From positions 49,722 through 113,721 of the forward strand of contig PWHR01000078.1 in NCBI GenBank assembly GCA_003554965.1: a stretch of DNA of 64,000 nucleotides, written 5' to 3'. The notes below the pieces were generated by a model. That model was not told where the DNA came from. It saw only the letters and a program-made list of their open reading frames with translations, and made no database searches. A program made the translations under genes and the position numbers. Source of the stretch: Thermoplasmata archaeon (GTDB lineage: Archaea; Thermoplasmatota; Thermoplasmata; Halarchaeoplasmatales; Halarchaeoplasmataceae). This document shows positions 23,691-31,409 of this stretch, piece after piece (position 1 is the first letter of the stretch; the number at the start of each line of letters is the position of its first letter).

Positions 23691-25541
23691 ATGAAGAAAA
23701 AAATCGAAAAAATAAACGTGAAATTGTTGAGCTTAGTACTAGCGACTGTTTTGGTGATGGGCTTGAGTTTTGTGCCGTCGATTTCGACAGCAGACCACGT
23801 AGAAGAGAATATCGCCTTTGTTCCGAATTCGGGGGAGGCTAGTGTATCTAGAGTGAATTTAGATACCGAAGAAGAGATAGCGAGATACTACACAGCCCCA
23901 AGAGAAGATCCGAACCCCTCTGATTGGCGAACAAACCGAATAGCTTTAGATTCAGAAGGCAACGCTTGGGTTATCAATACCGGAGCTGACGGTTCAGACC
24001 TTCAAGGATCTATAGTCCGCATTCAGAGAGATACAGAAGGATTGGACACAAACGAAGACCCCGACAACCCAATGGACTTTGGAGAGGATGAAGCAGTAGA
24101 GAAATTTGAAGTAGGTGAACCTGGTGATATGCCGAGAGCTATTGCCTTTGACGACGATGGGTATATTTGGGTAGGCTTCTATCAAGGAGGTCAGTTGAGT
24201 CAATACGAATATGAAGATGGAGAGCTCGAATACATGGATTCTTGGTCCCCAGAGGATCTACATATAGGATACTACAATATTGAATTCGGCCCCGATGGAA
24301 TTCTATTCATATCCAGCCGAGATTCAGAGCCCAGTGTAGATCCGGACACAGGGATCTACAGTTTTGACGGAGAGGATTTCGATAGAGAAACTACGTTCGA
24401 TCCATATTTTCTGCTGATATCCGATGATGGAGATGTCTATGCTTCTTCCTACACAGGAGGATACATATGGGATCGTCAAGAAGATGAAACGATAGATGTT
24501 ACCGTTGATGATGACTATACCGAAGCTCATCGTGGCATGGCTTTTGACGACAACGGTAGAATCTGGATTGCCAGCACAGATGAGCACAGTGGAGGAGACC
24601 GAGTCTACTGGTTGGACCTAGAAACTGAAGATACAGGTTATATCACCGTCGACACCGATTATGGAACTACTCCGATAGGAGTAGGAACAGATGCCCATGG
24701 AAATATGTGGACAGTACTACGATCTGATAACTGGGATGAAGGATTTATTCAGGCATTCGATCCCGAGACTGGAGAATTTGTAGGAGCGGTTGAAGTAGGT
24801 AATCGTCCCTACGCTTACGCTGACATAGTTGTGGAAGAAATCACGTATGAGATAAGCGGCTACAAGTACATGGCAGAATGGGAAGACGATGAATGGACAG
24901 CCGGCGAAGGTCTAGAAGGCTGGACTATAAACTTAGAGCAAGAGATAGAAGGTGAATGGCAAGTAATAGAAACTACCGAAACTGATGAAGATGGAATGTA
25001 CAACTTCACAGATTTAGAAGCTGGTGAATACAGAGTGTCCGAGCAACTGCAAGACGGATGGGTCCAGGTATACCCTGAAGAGGATTATCACGAAGTGACT
25101 CTACCAAATGGAGAGGACGAGGAGTACAACTTCTTAAACAGACATGATGAACAACCACTAACACCTGGCTATTGGAAGACCCACTCCGAGTACGGTCCTG
25201 CAGGATATGACGAGACCTGGGATATGATCGAAGATGATGCCGAGGATACAGAATTCTTCCTGAGCGAACAGAGTTATATCGAAGTGTTATGGACGCCCCC
25301 GCAAGGAGGTAACGCCTACTACATACTGGCTCATTCCTATATCGCTGCAGAGTTGAATTTCTACAATGGAGTGGATCCATCGCCGGTAGAAGATGAGTTC
25401 GATGAAGCGACGGATCTTTTTGAAGAATACACGCCGGATGATGTCGGAAGTTGGAGAGGTAACCAAGGAGAAAGAGGTTACTTCCTTGATCTTGCCGAAA
25501 CCCTAGATGATTACAACAACGGAGAATATTTCGAGTACTAG
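23691..25541 (+). CDS. Secreted beta-propeller protein with SdrD-type domain and TPGYWKTH motif
   Basis: 616 residues. The signal peptide runs to about residue 33 (LSLVLATVLVMGLSFVPSIS). Residues 40-380 contain repeats such as AIAFDDDGYIWVGF, GMAFDDNGRIWIAS and VGTDAHGNMWTVL, a Vgb/NHL-like propeller. Residues 390-490 form an SdrD-B/prealbumin-like domain (YKYMAEWEDDEW to YNFTDLEAGEYRVSEQL). The end carries LTPGYWKTHSEYGPAG and YYILAHSYIAAELNFYNG, a C-terminal module found after such domains in secreted archaeal and bacterial proteins. Very acidic. ATG 23691 is chosen over GTG 23679. A TATA-like CTTTAAATATAAC lies about 40 bp upstream. Likely cell-surface or released; no enzyme activity is proven. 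Confidence 0.75.
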   Translation: MKKKIEKINVKLLSLVLATVLVMGLSFVPSISTADHVEENIAFVPNSGEASVSRVNLDTEEEIARYYTAPREDPNPSDWRTNRIALDSEGNAWVINTGADGSDLQGSIVRIQRDTEGLDTNEDPDNPMDFGEDEAVEKFEVGEPGDMPRAIAFDDDGYIWVGFYQGGQLSQYEYEDGELEYMDSWSPEDLHIGYYNIEFGPDGILFISSRDSEPSVDPDTGIYSFDGEDFDRETTFDPYFLLISDDGDVYASSYTGGYIWDRQEDETIDVTVDDDYTEAHRGMAFDDNGRIWIASTDEHSGGDRVYWLDLETEDTGYITVDTDYGTTPIGVGTDAHGNMWTVLRSDNWDEGFIQAFDPETGEFVGAVEVGNRPYAYADIVVEEITYEISGYKYMAEWEDDEWTAGEGLEGWTINLEQEIEGEWQVIETTETDEDGMYNFTDLEAGEYRVSEQLQDGWVQVYPEEDYHEVTLPNGEDEEYNFLNRHDEQPLTPGYWKTHSEYGPAGYDETWDMIEDDAEDTEFFLSEQSYIEVLWTPPQGGNAYYILAHSYIAAELNFYNGVDPSPVEDEFDEATDLFEEYTPDDVGSWRGNQGERGYFLDLAETLDDYNNGEYFEY

Positions 25542-25599
25542 TTGGATTCTAGACCAATCACAAACTAAACCTCTTTCCTTTCTTTTTTCTATTTATTAT

Positions 25600-26052
25600 T
25601 TCGTTTGAGGGGACTGTAAACAGCCATCCCCTAAAGGAAGTGGCGTTTAAGCCGGTCGATCAGGTATAGCAGTCAAGAGTTTTCTGGCCTGACCGTGATG
25701 TTTCATTGAGATATGTTGGTTTCGACTGCCAATGCTTTTCTTGTTGTCTCTTGATATAATGTTCTACAGTTTCCAATTTGATCTCACCTATCGATTCGTG
25801 AAAATACCCATCACTCTAGAATTGATCAACCTATAAGAAAGGCCTGATCGTTTTTCTGATATTTTTTCTTTTTTTATACAAGCTATACCCTTTAAGTTCC
25901 TGGGCTATCTTTGCAACGCTATAGTTTTTAAAATCGCTCAAATACAAATGTACATGATCCGGTCCATGTTCAATGGCTTCTACTTCAATGTCTAATTTTC
26001 TAGCTTTTTCTTTAATGACTCTTCTGCATAGTTCTCTTACAGCCCTTATAGT
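25600..26052 (-). mobile_element. IS200-type element remnant (tnpA fragment and right end)
   Basis: Minus strand 26052 to about 25690 reads a Y1 transposase without its N-terminus: VRELCRRVIKEKA, HGPDHVHLYLSDF (the HUH metal site), SVAKIAQELKGYSLY, then DGYFHESIGEI and VEHYIKRQQEKHW with the catalytic Tyr. Stop codons near 25830 and 25820 kill it. Beyond the gene lies a GC-rich hairpin GGGGACTGT-AAA-CAGCCATCCCC (25608-25630) like the folded right ends of IS200/IS605 elements. No tnpB is present. Confidence 0.65.
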
Positions 26053-26067
26053 GGAGACATACAGAAT

Positions 26068-26355
26068 CTACTGTCGTTGTATCTCTCGGTTCTCTTTGAA
26101 ATTCGATCGAGAAAAGATGGGAATCTTAAGGAACAAGAAGTTTATGTCGTATTCTATGTCCTTCTCTAACTCAAACATCACTTCATTGACCTCTTCATTG
26201 GTCAAATAACACCCCAATGCTTCGGTCAAATCTCCCGTCGTTGCATAATTCAGCTCTGTATCTATCAGATGTTTTGTATCGTATTTCGTTAAGTAATCTT
26301 CTAGGGCCTCACTTCTAATATAATCTTCTTCCAACAAAAGAATCTCTATGTTCAT
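26068..26355 (-). CDS. Small acidic protein, unknown, possibly cut by IS200
   Basis: 95 residues. The first 70 (MNIEILLLEEDYIRSEALED, later ATTGDLTEALGCYLTNEEV) look like a genuine acidic soluble protein. The last 25 become basic and hydrophobic and run into the IS200 remnant, so the true C-terminus is probably lost. A TATA-like TAGTATATAG is about 30 bp upstream on the minus strand. No family recognised. Confidence 0.45.
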   Translation of the reverse strand: MNIEILLLEEDYIRSEALEDYLTKYDTKHLIDTELNYATTGDLTEALGCYLTNEEVNEVMFELEKDIEYDINFLFLKIPIFSRSNFKENREIQRQ

Positions 26356-26398
26356 TAAGTAACTTAATATTAATACAACACAACTATATACTAAAATT

Positions 26399-26642
26399 TT
26401 GCTACAGAAAAAACAAATATCTGATCCTCAAAATGATGGTATAGAAGGACTATACTACGGGTTTGAACTTCCCCAGACGATGAACGAGAAATCTAACGGT
26501 TATTGGAATCCAAGTTACGGCATAATCTACTGTGCTCTGAATAGGATGAAAAAATGGATTCATCGAGAGAGCCCACAGAGAACACGAGGTTAGAAAATAC
26601 TACCAGTTAACCGTAGAAGGCGAAGAAGAGTTTGAGCTCTAA
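26399..26642 (+). pseudogene. PadR-type regulator remnant
   Basis: Read with one frameshift near 26550 it gives NEKSNGYWNPSYGIIYCALN, then NGFIERAHREHE and VRKYYQLTVEGEEEFEL, the winged-helix and wing region of a PadR protein (compare the intact one at 26751). The start of the domain is missing. It shows that a second PadR gene has decayed here between the IS200 remnant and the fet operon. Confidence 0.65.
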
Positions 26643-26720
26643 ATTCGAGATTTAACTTATACCTTCAAATTCCTGTTTTCATAGAATGATGTCTTTTAGA
26701 CTTTGAACCCAAAATTTTAA

Positions 26721-26748
26721 TATCGGTTTTCGATATCGGCAGCCGATA
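26721..26748. promoter_or_regulatory. Palindromic operator of the PadR-fetAB operon
   Basis: TATCGGC-A-GCCGATA (26734-26748) is a perfect palindrome ending two bases before the ATG of the PadR gene. It overlaps a second inverted repeat TATCG-GTTTT-CGATA (26721-26735). Two overlapping dyads at a start codon suit autorepression by the PadR protein. Confidence 0.6.
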
Positions 26749-26750
26749 AC

Positions 26751-27050
26751 ATGTACGAGCGTAAAGTTTTGTTAGGGTTCATGAGGATCCATATCCTCTA
26801 TCACGCGATGAAAGAGGGGATCTACGGGGCGGAGATGATAGAGGAACTGGAGAGTCACGGTTATTCCATAAGTCCAGGGACGATGTACCCCATATTACAT
26901 GAGATGGAAAAAAAAGGATTATTGATTTCAGAACAGAAGAAGATCGAAGGGAGGATGGTCAAGTTTTATCGATCAACGAGTGAAGGCGAAGAGGTACTGG
27001 AGAATCTACGCGAATTCATCTCTGAGCTCCATCAGGAGGTGATGCCGTGA
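26751..27050 (+). CDS. PadR-family transcriptional regulator
   Basis: 99 residues, one winged helix: LHYHAMKEG-like start (ILYHAMKEGIYGAEMIEEL), SPGTMYPILHEMEKKGLL recognition region, and the wing RMVKFYRST. PadR proteins respond to small molecules and often control exporters. First gene of a three-gene operon; its stop overlaps the fetA start by four bases. It likely represses the operon through the dyads at 26721-26748. Confidence 0.85.
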   Translation: MYERKVLLGFMRIHILYHAMKEGIYGAEMIEELESHGYSISPGTMYPILHEMEKKGLLISEQKKIEGRMVKFYRSTSEGEEVLENLREFISELHQEVMP

Positions 27051-27730
27051 AATATATAATGGAGATGAGACGGCTCAGGAAGTCGTTAGAAGATACTCTC
27101 GTGTTGAAAGATATAGATCTGAAGGTCAGATTGGGAGAGATCATGGGTCTGTTGGGTCCCTCTGGGAGTGGAAAGAGCACCATGCTCCGTTGTCTGAACA
27201 GGATAATAGAGATCGATTCTGGTGAGATAATCTATAAAGGAAAAGACCTGAAAGAGTTCGTACCGGAAGAGTTGAGGAAAGAGGTCGTATTGGTTCCACA
27301 GGAGAGCGTGATGTTCTTTGGCACGGTGTTCGATAACGTGGCTTACGGTCCCTCTCTTCAAGGTGAGGTAGATAAAAAACACATATTGAATTGTATAAAA
27401 GACGCCGGACTTGATCCTGAGTTCAAAGACAGGGACGCAAGAAAATTGTCCGGAGGGGAGAAAAGGAGAGTGGCTCTCGCCCGAGCCCTTGCTCTCAAAC
27501 CGGAGGTGTTGCTGCTAGATGAACCTACATCCGGAGTCGATCCTAAAAGGAAAGAAAAGGTGGAGAAAAGCATACTTAGATTCTCTAAAAAGCGCGATCT
27601 CACCGTTTTGTTGGTAACCCACGACGTCGATCAGGCGAAAAGAGTTTCTGATCGGATAGCCAATCTGAGAAATGGAAGGATAAAAGGTGTTTATGAAAGT
27701 GAAGAATTTGAAGGAGGTGCTGCGTTTTGA
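27047..27730 (+). CDS. fetA: ABC exporter ATPase, FetA-type
   Basis: 227 residues. Walker A GPSGSGKST, Q-loop LVPQESVMFFGTVFDNVAYG, signature KLSGGEKRRVALARALAL, Walker B LLLDEPTSGVD and switch His in LLVTHDVD. The closest named relative is FetA/YbbL, the partner of the FetB permease encoded next. GTG at 27047 overlaps the PadR stop. In E. coli FetAB exports iron and aids oxidative stress resistance; the metal here is not shown. Confidence 0.8.
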   Translation: MKYIMEMRRLRKSLEDTLVLKDIDLKVRLGEIMGLLGPSGSGKSTMLRCLNRIIEIDSGEIIYKGKDLKEFVPEELRKEVVLVPQESVMFFGTVFDNVAYGPSLQGEVDKKHILNCIKDAGLDPEFKDRDARKLSGGEKRRVALARALALKPEVLLLDEPTSGVDPKRKEKVEKSILRFSKKRDLTVLLVTHDVDQAKRVSDRIANLRNGRIKGVYESEEFEGGAAF

Positions 27731-28536
27731 ATTGGATACCTATCTTGACTGGCGTCCCGTATGATTTCTTCGAGGGTCTTCTTATTCTAGCGTCTGTACT
27801 GAGCATCCTAGTTTTAGTGATAATCCTGATGGTCATCAAGAAACTCGACATCACTAAGGAACTCGTTTTCTCGATCGCTAAAGGTTCGGTACAACTGTTC
27901 ATAATCGCAGGTTTACTGGTCCTACTTTTCGATATGGAGCTGTGGTATCTAGGGATATGGGGTTTTCTAGGTATGATGGTGGTGATAAGTGGACATATAT
28001 CTGCAAAGAGAGCTACAAAGATGCCGGACGCTTACAAAGTGACCACTCCATCGATCCTTACCGGTGCAGGCACTGTTCTTGCTGTTTTAGCCGTGACAGG
28101 GGCTATGCCCATTACTAGACCTGAATTCATCATCCCTCTCTCCGGCATGGCTTTCGGAAATTCGATGCGGATATGTTCGCTCTGCATGGAACGGCTCATA
28201 AGCGAAGTCAGGCAAAACAGAGTTGAAATAGAGACTGCTCTTTCATTAGGAGCGGATTCAAAAGAAGCTCTAAGAAAGCACTCCGACACATCCATAAAGG
28301 CCTCTTTGATCCCCACTTTGGATAATCTGAAGACCCTAGGGATCATATTCATCCCTGGAGCGATGTCCGGTCTCCTGATGGGAGGTACCGCGCCTGAAAT
28401 GGCGGCGATCTATCAGATAATAGTATACCTCATGATCGTCGGAGGAGGAGCGATCTCCACCATAATGGCGATGTATCTAGCTGAACGGAAGGTTTTCAAC
28501 GAGATGGAACAGCTGAGGGAATGGGTGTATTCCTGA
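27727..28536 (+). CDS. fetB: ABC exporter permease, FetB/UPF0014 family
   Basis: 269 residues, about seven membrane segments. Family features: SIAKGSVQLFIIAGLLV, ISAKRATKMPDAYK, PLSGMAFGNSMRICSLCMERL and the loop VEIETALSLGADSKEALRKHS followed by PGAMSGLLMGGTAPEMAAIYQ. TTG start at 27727, overlapping the fetA stop, with GGAGGTG ahead. Together with FetA it probably exports a transition metal. Confidence 0.85.
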   Translation: MNWIPILTGVPYDFFEGLLILASVLSILVLVIILMVIKKLDITKELVFSIAKGSVQLFIIAGLLVLLFDMELWYLGIWGFLGMMVVISGHISAKRATKMPDAYKVTTPSILTGAGTVLAVLAVTGAMPITRPEFIIPLSGMAFGNSMRICSLCMERLISEVRQNRVEIETALSLGADSKEALRKHSDTSIKASLIPTLDNLKTLGIIFIPGAMSGLLMGGTAPEMAAIYQIIVYLMIVGGGAISTIMAMYLAERKVFNEMEQLREWVYS

Positions 28537-28657
28537 GCGAAGAAGATAAACTCCCTTTTCATCTTATTCAAAAAGTGAGAGATCAAAGTATTCCATGAGA
28601 CCACAAGATTAATATATTCGTATATTCTTAAACACTTAAACAGAATCAGGTGGTTAG

Positions 28658-29326
28658 ATGAGCTCGATTATCGATCGAATACGGCTTGGCATGCAGATAT
28701 TCATGATCATCTTGGCTGGGATACTGTTCTTTGTAGGAGTTGTCCAATTCAATATATTGTTCGTAATAGCGGCACTGGTTTTGGCGTTGATCTTTGGGAG
28801 GCTGTTCTGCGGATGGCTCTGTCCTCTCGGATTTTACACTGAGAGGATCCTTGGGAAGTTAAAGAGAGATAAGGAACTCCCAGAGGTTTTCAAATCTAAA
28901 GCCTTTAGATTCGGTTTCGCAATGATCTTCATCACTGCTTTGATCTTGCTTTGGCTGTTCTCCCCTATCGACAGATTTTGGATACCATTCATCATTATGG
29001 GAGCGATGTTCATCTTCGCAACTACTTTCGCACTATTCAGTTTCGACAAAGCTTGGTGCGCTTATACCTGTCCTTGGGGTGTATTATCTGGGATCCTAGG
29101 TAAAAAAGCCCCTTATAATTTGGGCATAAAGGAAGATTGTGTCGGCTGTGAATTGTGTGTTGAGGCCTGTCCTATCGATGGTGTTCCGAAGGACGCGGTA
29201 AAAAATTTTCATCAAAAAGAAAAAGAAGGATATGAAGAGTTTGAAACTAGGTGTATCAGGTGTTTGAAGTGTTATGAAAAATGTCCTCAAGACGCTATCG
29301 GAGTCGTAGGGAGCGGTGAAGATTGA
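28658..29326 (+). CDS. Membrane polyferredoxin, NapH/CcoG-like
   Basis: 222 residues. About four membrane segments with conserved GRLFCGWLCPLGFY and AWCAYTCPWGVLSG motifs near the membrane, then two 4Fe-4S motifs CVGCELCVEACPIDG and CIRCLKCYEKCPQDA in the C-terminal cytoplasmic part. NapH-type proteins carry electrons between quinones or ferredoxin and a membrane or external reductase. The partner enzyme is not in the window. AGGTGG precedes the ATG. Confidence 0.8.
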   Translation: MSSIIDRIRLGMQIFMIILAGILFFVGVVQFNILFVIAALVLALIFGRLFCGWLCPLGFYTERILGKLKRDKELPEVFKSKAFRFGFAMIFITALILLWLFSPIDRFWIPFIIMGAMFIFATTFALFSFDKAWCAYTCPWGVLSGILGKKAPYNLGIKEDCVGCELCVEACPIDGVPKDAVKNFHQKEKEGYEEFETRCIRCLKCYEKCPQDAIGVVGSGED

Positions 29327-29395
29327 TTATAAGACGCTCAGATCGACATCGATAAATAAAACACATTATTAACATATAAATGGAGACCCGTGAAT

Positions 29396-29683
29396 ATGGA
29401 AGATGAAAAGATCTATTCGAAGCATGCCGAAGCCTGTAAAGCGTTCACTAACGAGACGCGCCTGAAGATAATCGATCTTTTGAGGGATGGAGAGAAATCC
29501 GTTGGTGAACTAGCGGAATCTATTGGATTGAATCAACCTAATATTTCTCAACACTTGAATAAACTTAAAAACAAAGATTTCGTGGAGAAGAGAAGAGAAG
29601 GCAACCGGATATATTATTCCATTAAAGATGAGAAGATATTCGATGCCTTTGATCTTATACGAGAGATAATCATAGAAGAATAA
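29396..29683 (+). CDS. ArsR-family regulator
   Basis: 95 residues. Winged helix with ACKAFTNETRLKIIDLLRDG, SVGELAESIGLNQPNISQHL and the wing VEKRREGNRIYYSIKD. The Cys at residue 12 (HAEACKA) may take part in metal or redox sensing, but the classic ELCVCDL metal motif is absent. ATG 29396 is preferred to GTG 29390. Alone after the polyferredoxin gene; ends TAA. Confidence 0.8.
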   Translation: MEDEKIYSKHAEACKAFTNETRLKIIDLLRDGEKSVGELAESIGLNQPNISQHLNKLKNKDFVEKRREGNRIYYSIKDEKIFDAFDLIREIIIEE

Positions 29684-29733
29684 AATGGTGAGAAAGATAT
29701 CTGAAATGTTTAATAGTTATATCGGATGAAAAA

Positions 29734-30861
29734 TCAGTTCTTGCTCAGTACCTTTTCGACGATCTCCTTCCACTTCTCTTCATCAACACTTTTACCCGTA
29801 TCGCCAATATCTTTTATATTTTGAAATATCTCATGCGCTTCCTCCTCCTCTACTTCTATCCCATCCCTCTTCAGTTTGTCTTTTACTGCGTGCTCACCTG
29901 AATGTTTTCCTACAACGAATCTTCTATTCCTACCTATCTTTTTGGGACTTATAGGCTCGTAAGTAGAAGAATCTTTTATCATGCCGTCGATGTGTATGCC
30001 TGCCTCGTGAGCGAAAGAGTTCTCACCGACCAAAGCTTTAGAGGGAGGTATAGATTGGCCTGAATATCTTTCTACCATCTTTGAGATCTCATATAATTTG
30101 GTAAAATCCATATCTATCTTGTAGTCATACAGCTCGGAGAGCGCTACTACCACTTCTTCTAGAGCTGCGTTACCTCCTCTCTCGCCTATACCGTTGACGG
30201 TCAGGTGTGCCTCTTCCGCACCTGCCCTTATCGCAAAAATAGTATTAGCTGTAGCGAGACCGAAATCGTCGTGGCAGTGGACTGCCAAGGGTGTCTCTAC
30301 ATCTTGTGATAATTCAGAGATAAGTTCATACATCTTTTCAGGTGAAGACACGCCAACAGTGTCGCAAATACAGGTCGAATCCGCACCTTCCTCGCTCGCT
30401 AAGGAAAAAACTTCCGAAACGAACTCGGGATCGGCTCTAGTAGAATCCTCTCCTGAAAACTTCACCTTCAATCCGTGATCTGTTGAATATCTGATCAGGT
30501 TTTTGCTCATCACCTTTATCTCTTCTCTTGACTTGCCCAATTTCTTTACTATATGTAGATCGGATAAGGGGATCACGAGATGTATGCCGTCAACACCACA
30601 CTCTATAGCACTATCAATATCGGATTTCATGCCTCTGCAGAAACTGAGGATTTCAGCATTCAAGTCCTCTTCAACGATATTAGATATCGCTTCCCTCTCG
30701 CCCTGTGAAACCGGAGCAGAACCGGCTTCGATGATCTGTACTCCTAGATCATCCAGTTCTTTGGCGATCTCGAGTTTCTCCTGTGGAGAGAACGCCATTC
30801 CTGGAGTCTGCTCACCGTCTCTAAGGGTAGTATCTACCGCTTTGAACTTTTCTTCTGGCAT
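29734..30861 (-). CDS. Homocitrate/citramalate synthase-family enzyme
   Basis: 375 residues. HMGL-like barrel with VDTTLRDGEQTPGMAFS at the start, HCHDDFGLATANT (metal-binding His pair), VNGIGERGGNAALEEVV, and HEAGIHIDGMI in the linker. The C-terminal allosteric domain of 2-isopropylmalate synthase and citramalate synthase is absent, which favours homocitrate synthase (NifV/AksA-like) or Re-citrate synthase. Condenses acetyl-CoA with a 2-oxo acid; which one cannot be decided. Third in a minus-strand series after cooS and a cupin, perhaps co-transcribed. A Re-citrate synthase would fit with SucCD and OadA. Confidence 0.75.
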   Translation of the reverse strand: MPEEKFKAVDTTLRDGEQTPGMAFSPQEKLEIAKELDDLGVQIIEAGSAPVSQGEREAISNIVEEDLNAEILSFCRGMKSDIDSAIECGVDGIHLVIPLSDLHIVKKLGKSREEIKVMSKNLIRYSTDHGLKVKFSGEDSTRADPEFVSEVFSLASEEGADSTCICDTVGVSSPEKMYELISELSQDVETPLAVHCHDDFGLATANTIFAIRAGAEEAHLTVNGIGERGGNAALEEVVVALSELYDYKIDMDFTKLYEISKMVERYSGQSIPPSKALVGENSFAHEAGIHIDGMIKDSSTYEPISPKKIGRNRRFVVGKHSGEHAVKDKLKRDGIEVEEEEAHEIFQNIKDIGDTGKSVDEEKWKEIVEKVLSKN

Positions 30862-30933
30862 AGATAATACAACCAGTGATTACAAACTATTCTCTGATTA
30901 TAAGAAGTTATGCACTAAAATCTAAGATCCCCC

Positions 30934-31272
30934 TCATCTAACCATCGTCAGGAACATCTTGAATTTAGATATAGCTTCGACAGCGTGAGGCTTCTCAGCG
31001 GGCATGACGATAGTTTCACCTTCTTCCAAATCGTACTCCTCTCCCTCGATTATCACTCTAGCTTCGCCGTCTATGACCTGTAGTAACGCGTCATGCGGAG
31101 CGGTATGTTCGCTTAAAGTCTGGTTCTCATCGAAAGCGAAGATGGTCAAGGTCGTATGTTCTTTATCTACAAGAGTTCTACTTACCACTGCACCTTCTTG
31201 ATAATCTATCAGCTCTTCAAGCTCGAATATCTCGCCTGAGATCTGCTCAAGTTGATCTTCATCTTTTTGCAT
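30934..31272 (-). CDS. Cupin protein downstream of cooS
   Basis: About 112 residues, one cupin barrel: LSEHTAPHDALLQVIDGEARVIIEG (motif 1 with His, His and an unusual Leu-Gln for the acidic ligand) and VMPAEKPHAVEAI (motif 2). ATG 31272 has AGGTGA ahead. This class accompanies redox enzymes in anaerobes. It lies between cooS and the synthase gene, separated from cooS by a strong double hairpin. Confidence 0.75.
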   Translation of the reverse strand: MQKDEDQLEQISGEIFELEELIDYQEGAVVSRTLVDKEHTTLTIFAFDENQTLSEHTAPHDALLQVIDGEARVIIEGEEYDLEEGETIVMPAEKPHAVEAISKFKMFLTMVR

Positions 31273-31288
31273 TTTTATCACCTATATA

Positions 31289-31376
31289 TAGTAAAAGACA
31301 CAACATTTTGTACTTTTTTGTGTCTTTTACTACCAGTGGAGCTCGTAACTTAGTTCAAAAAGTTACGAGTTCCACT
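31289..31376. repeat. Strong double hairpin between cooS and the cupin gene
   Basis: Stem one: TAGTAAAAGACACAA (31289-31303) against TTGTGTCTTTTACTA (31318-31332), 15 perfect pairs, 14-nt loop. Two bases later, stem two: 31335-31351 against 31360-31376, 17 pairs with one G-T, 8-nt loop. Read along cooS transcription the stems follow its stop by 34 bases. Likely a transcript end, processing or stabilising element that separates cooS level from the genes after it; alternatively an inserted twin-hairpin element, since CCAGTGG lies at its middle. Confidence 0.75.
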
Positions 31377-31409
31377 ATAAAAAGAAAAGAGTTTAAAAAA
31401 GTTTTAGGT

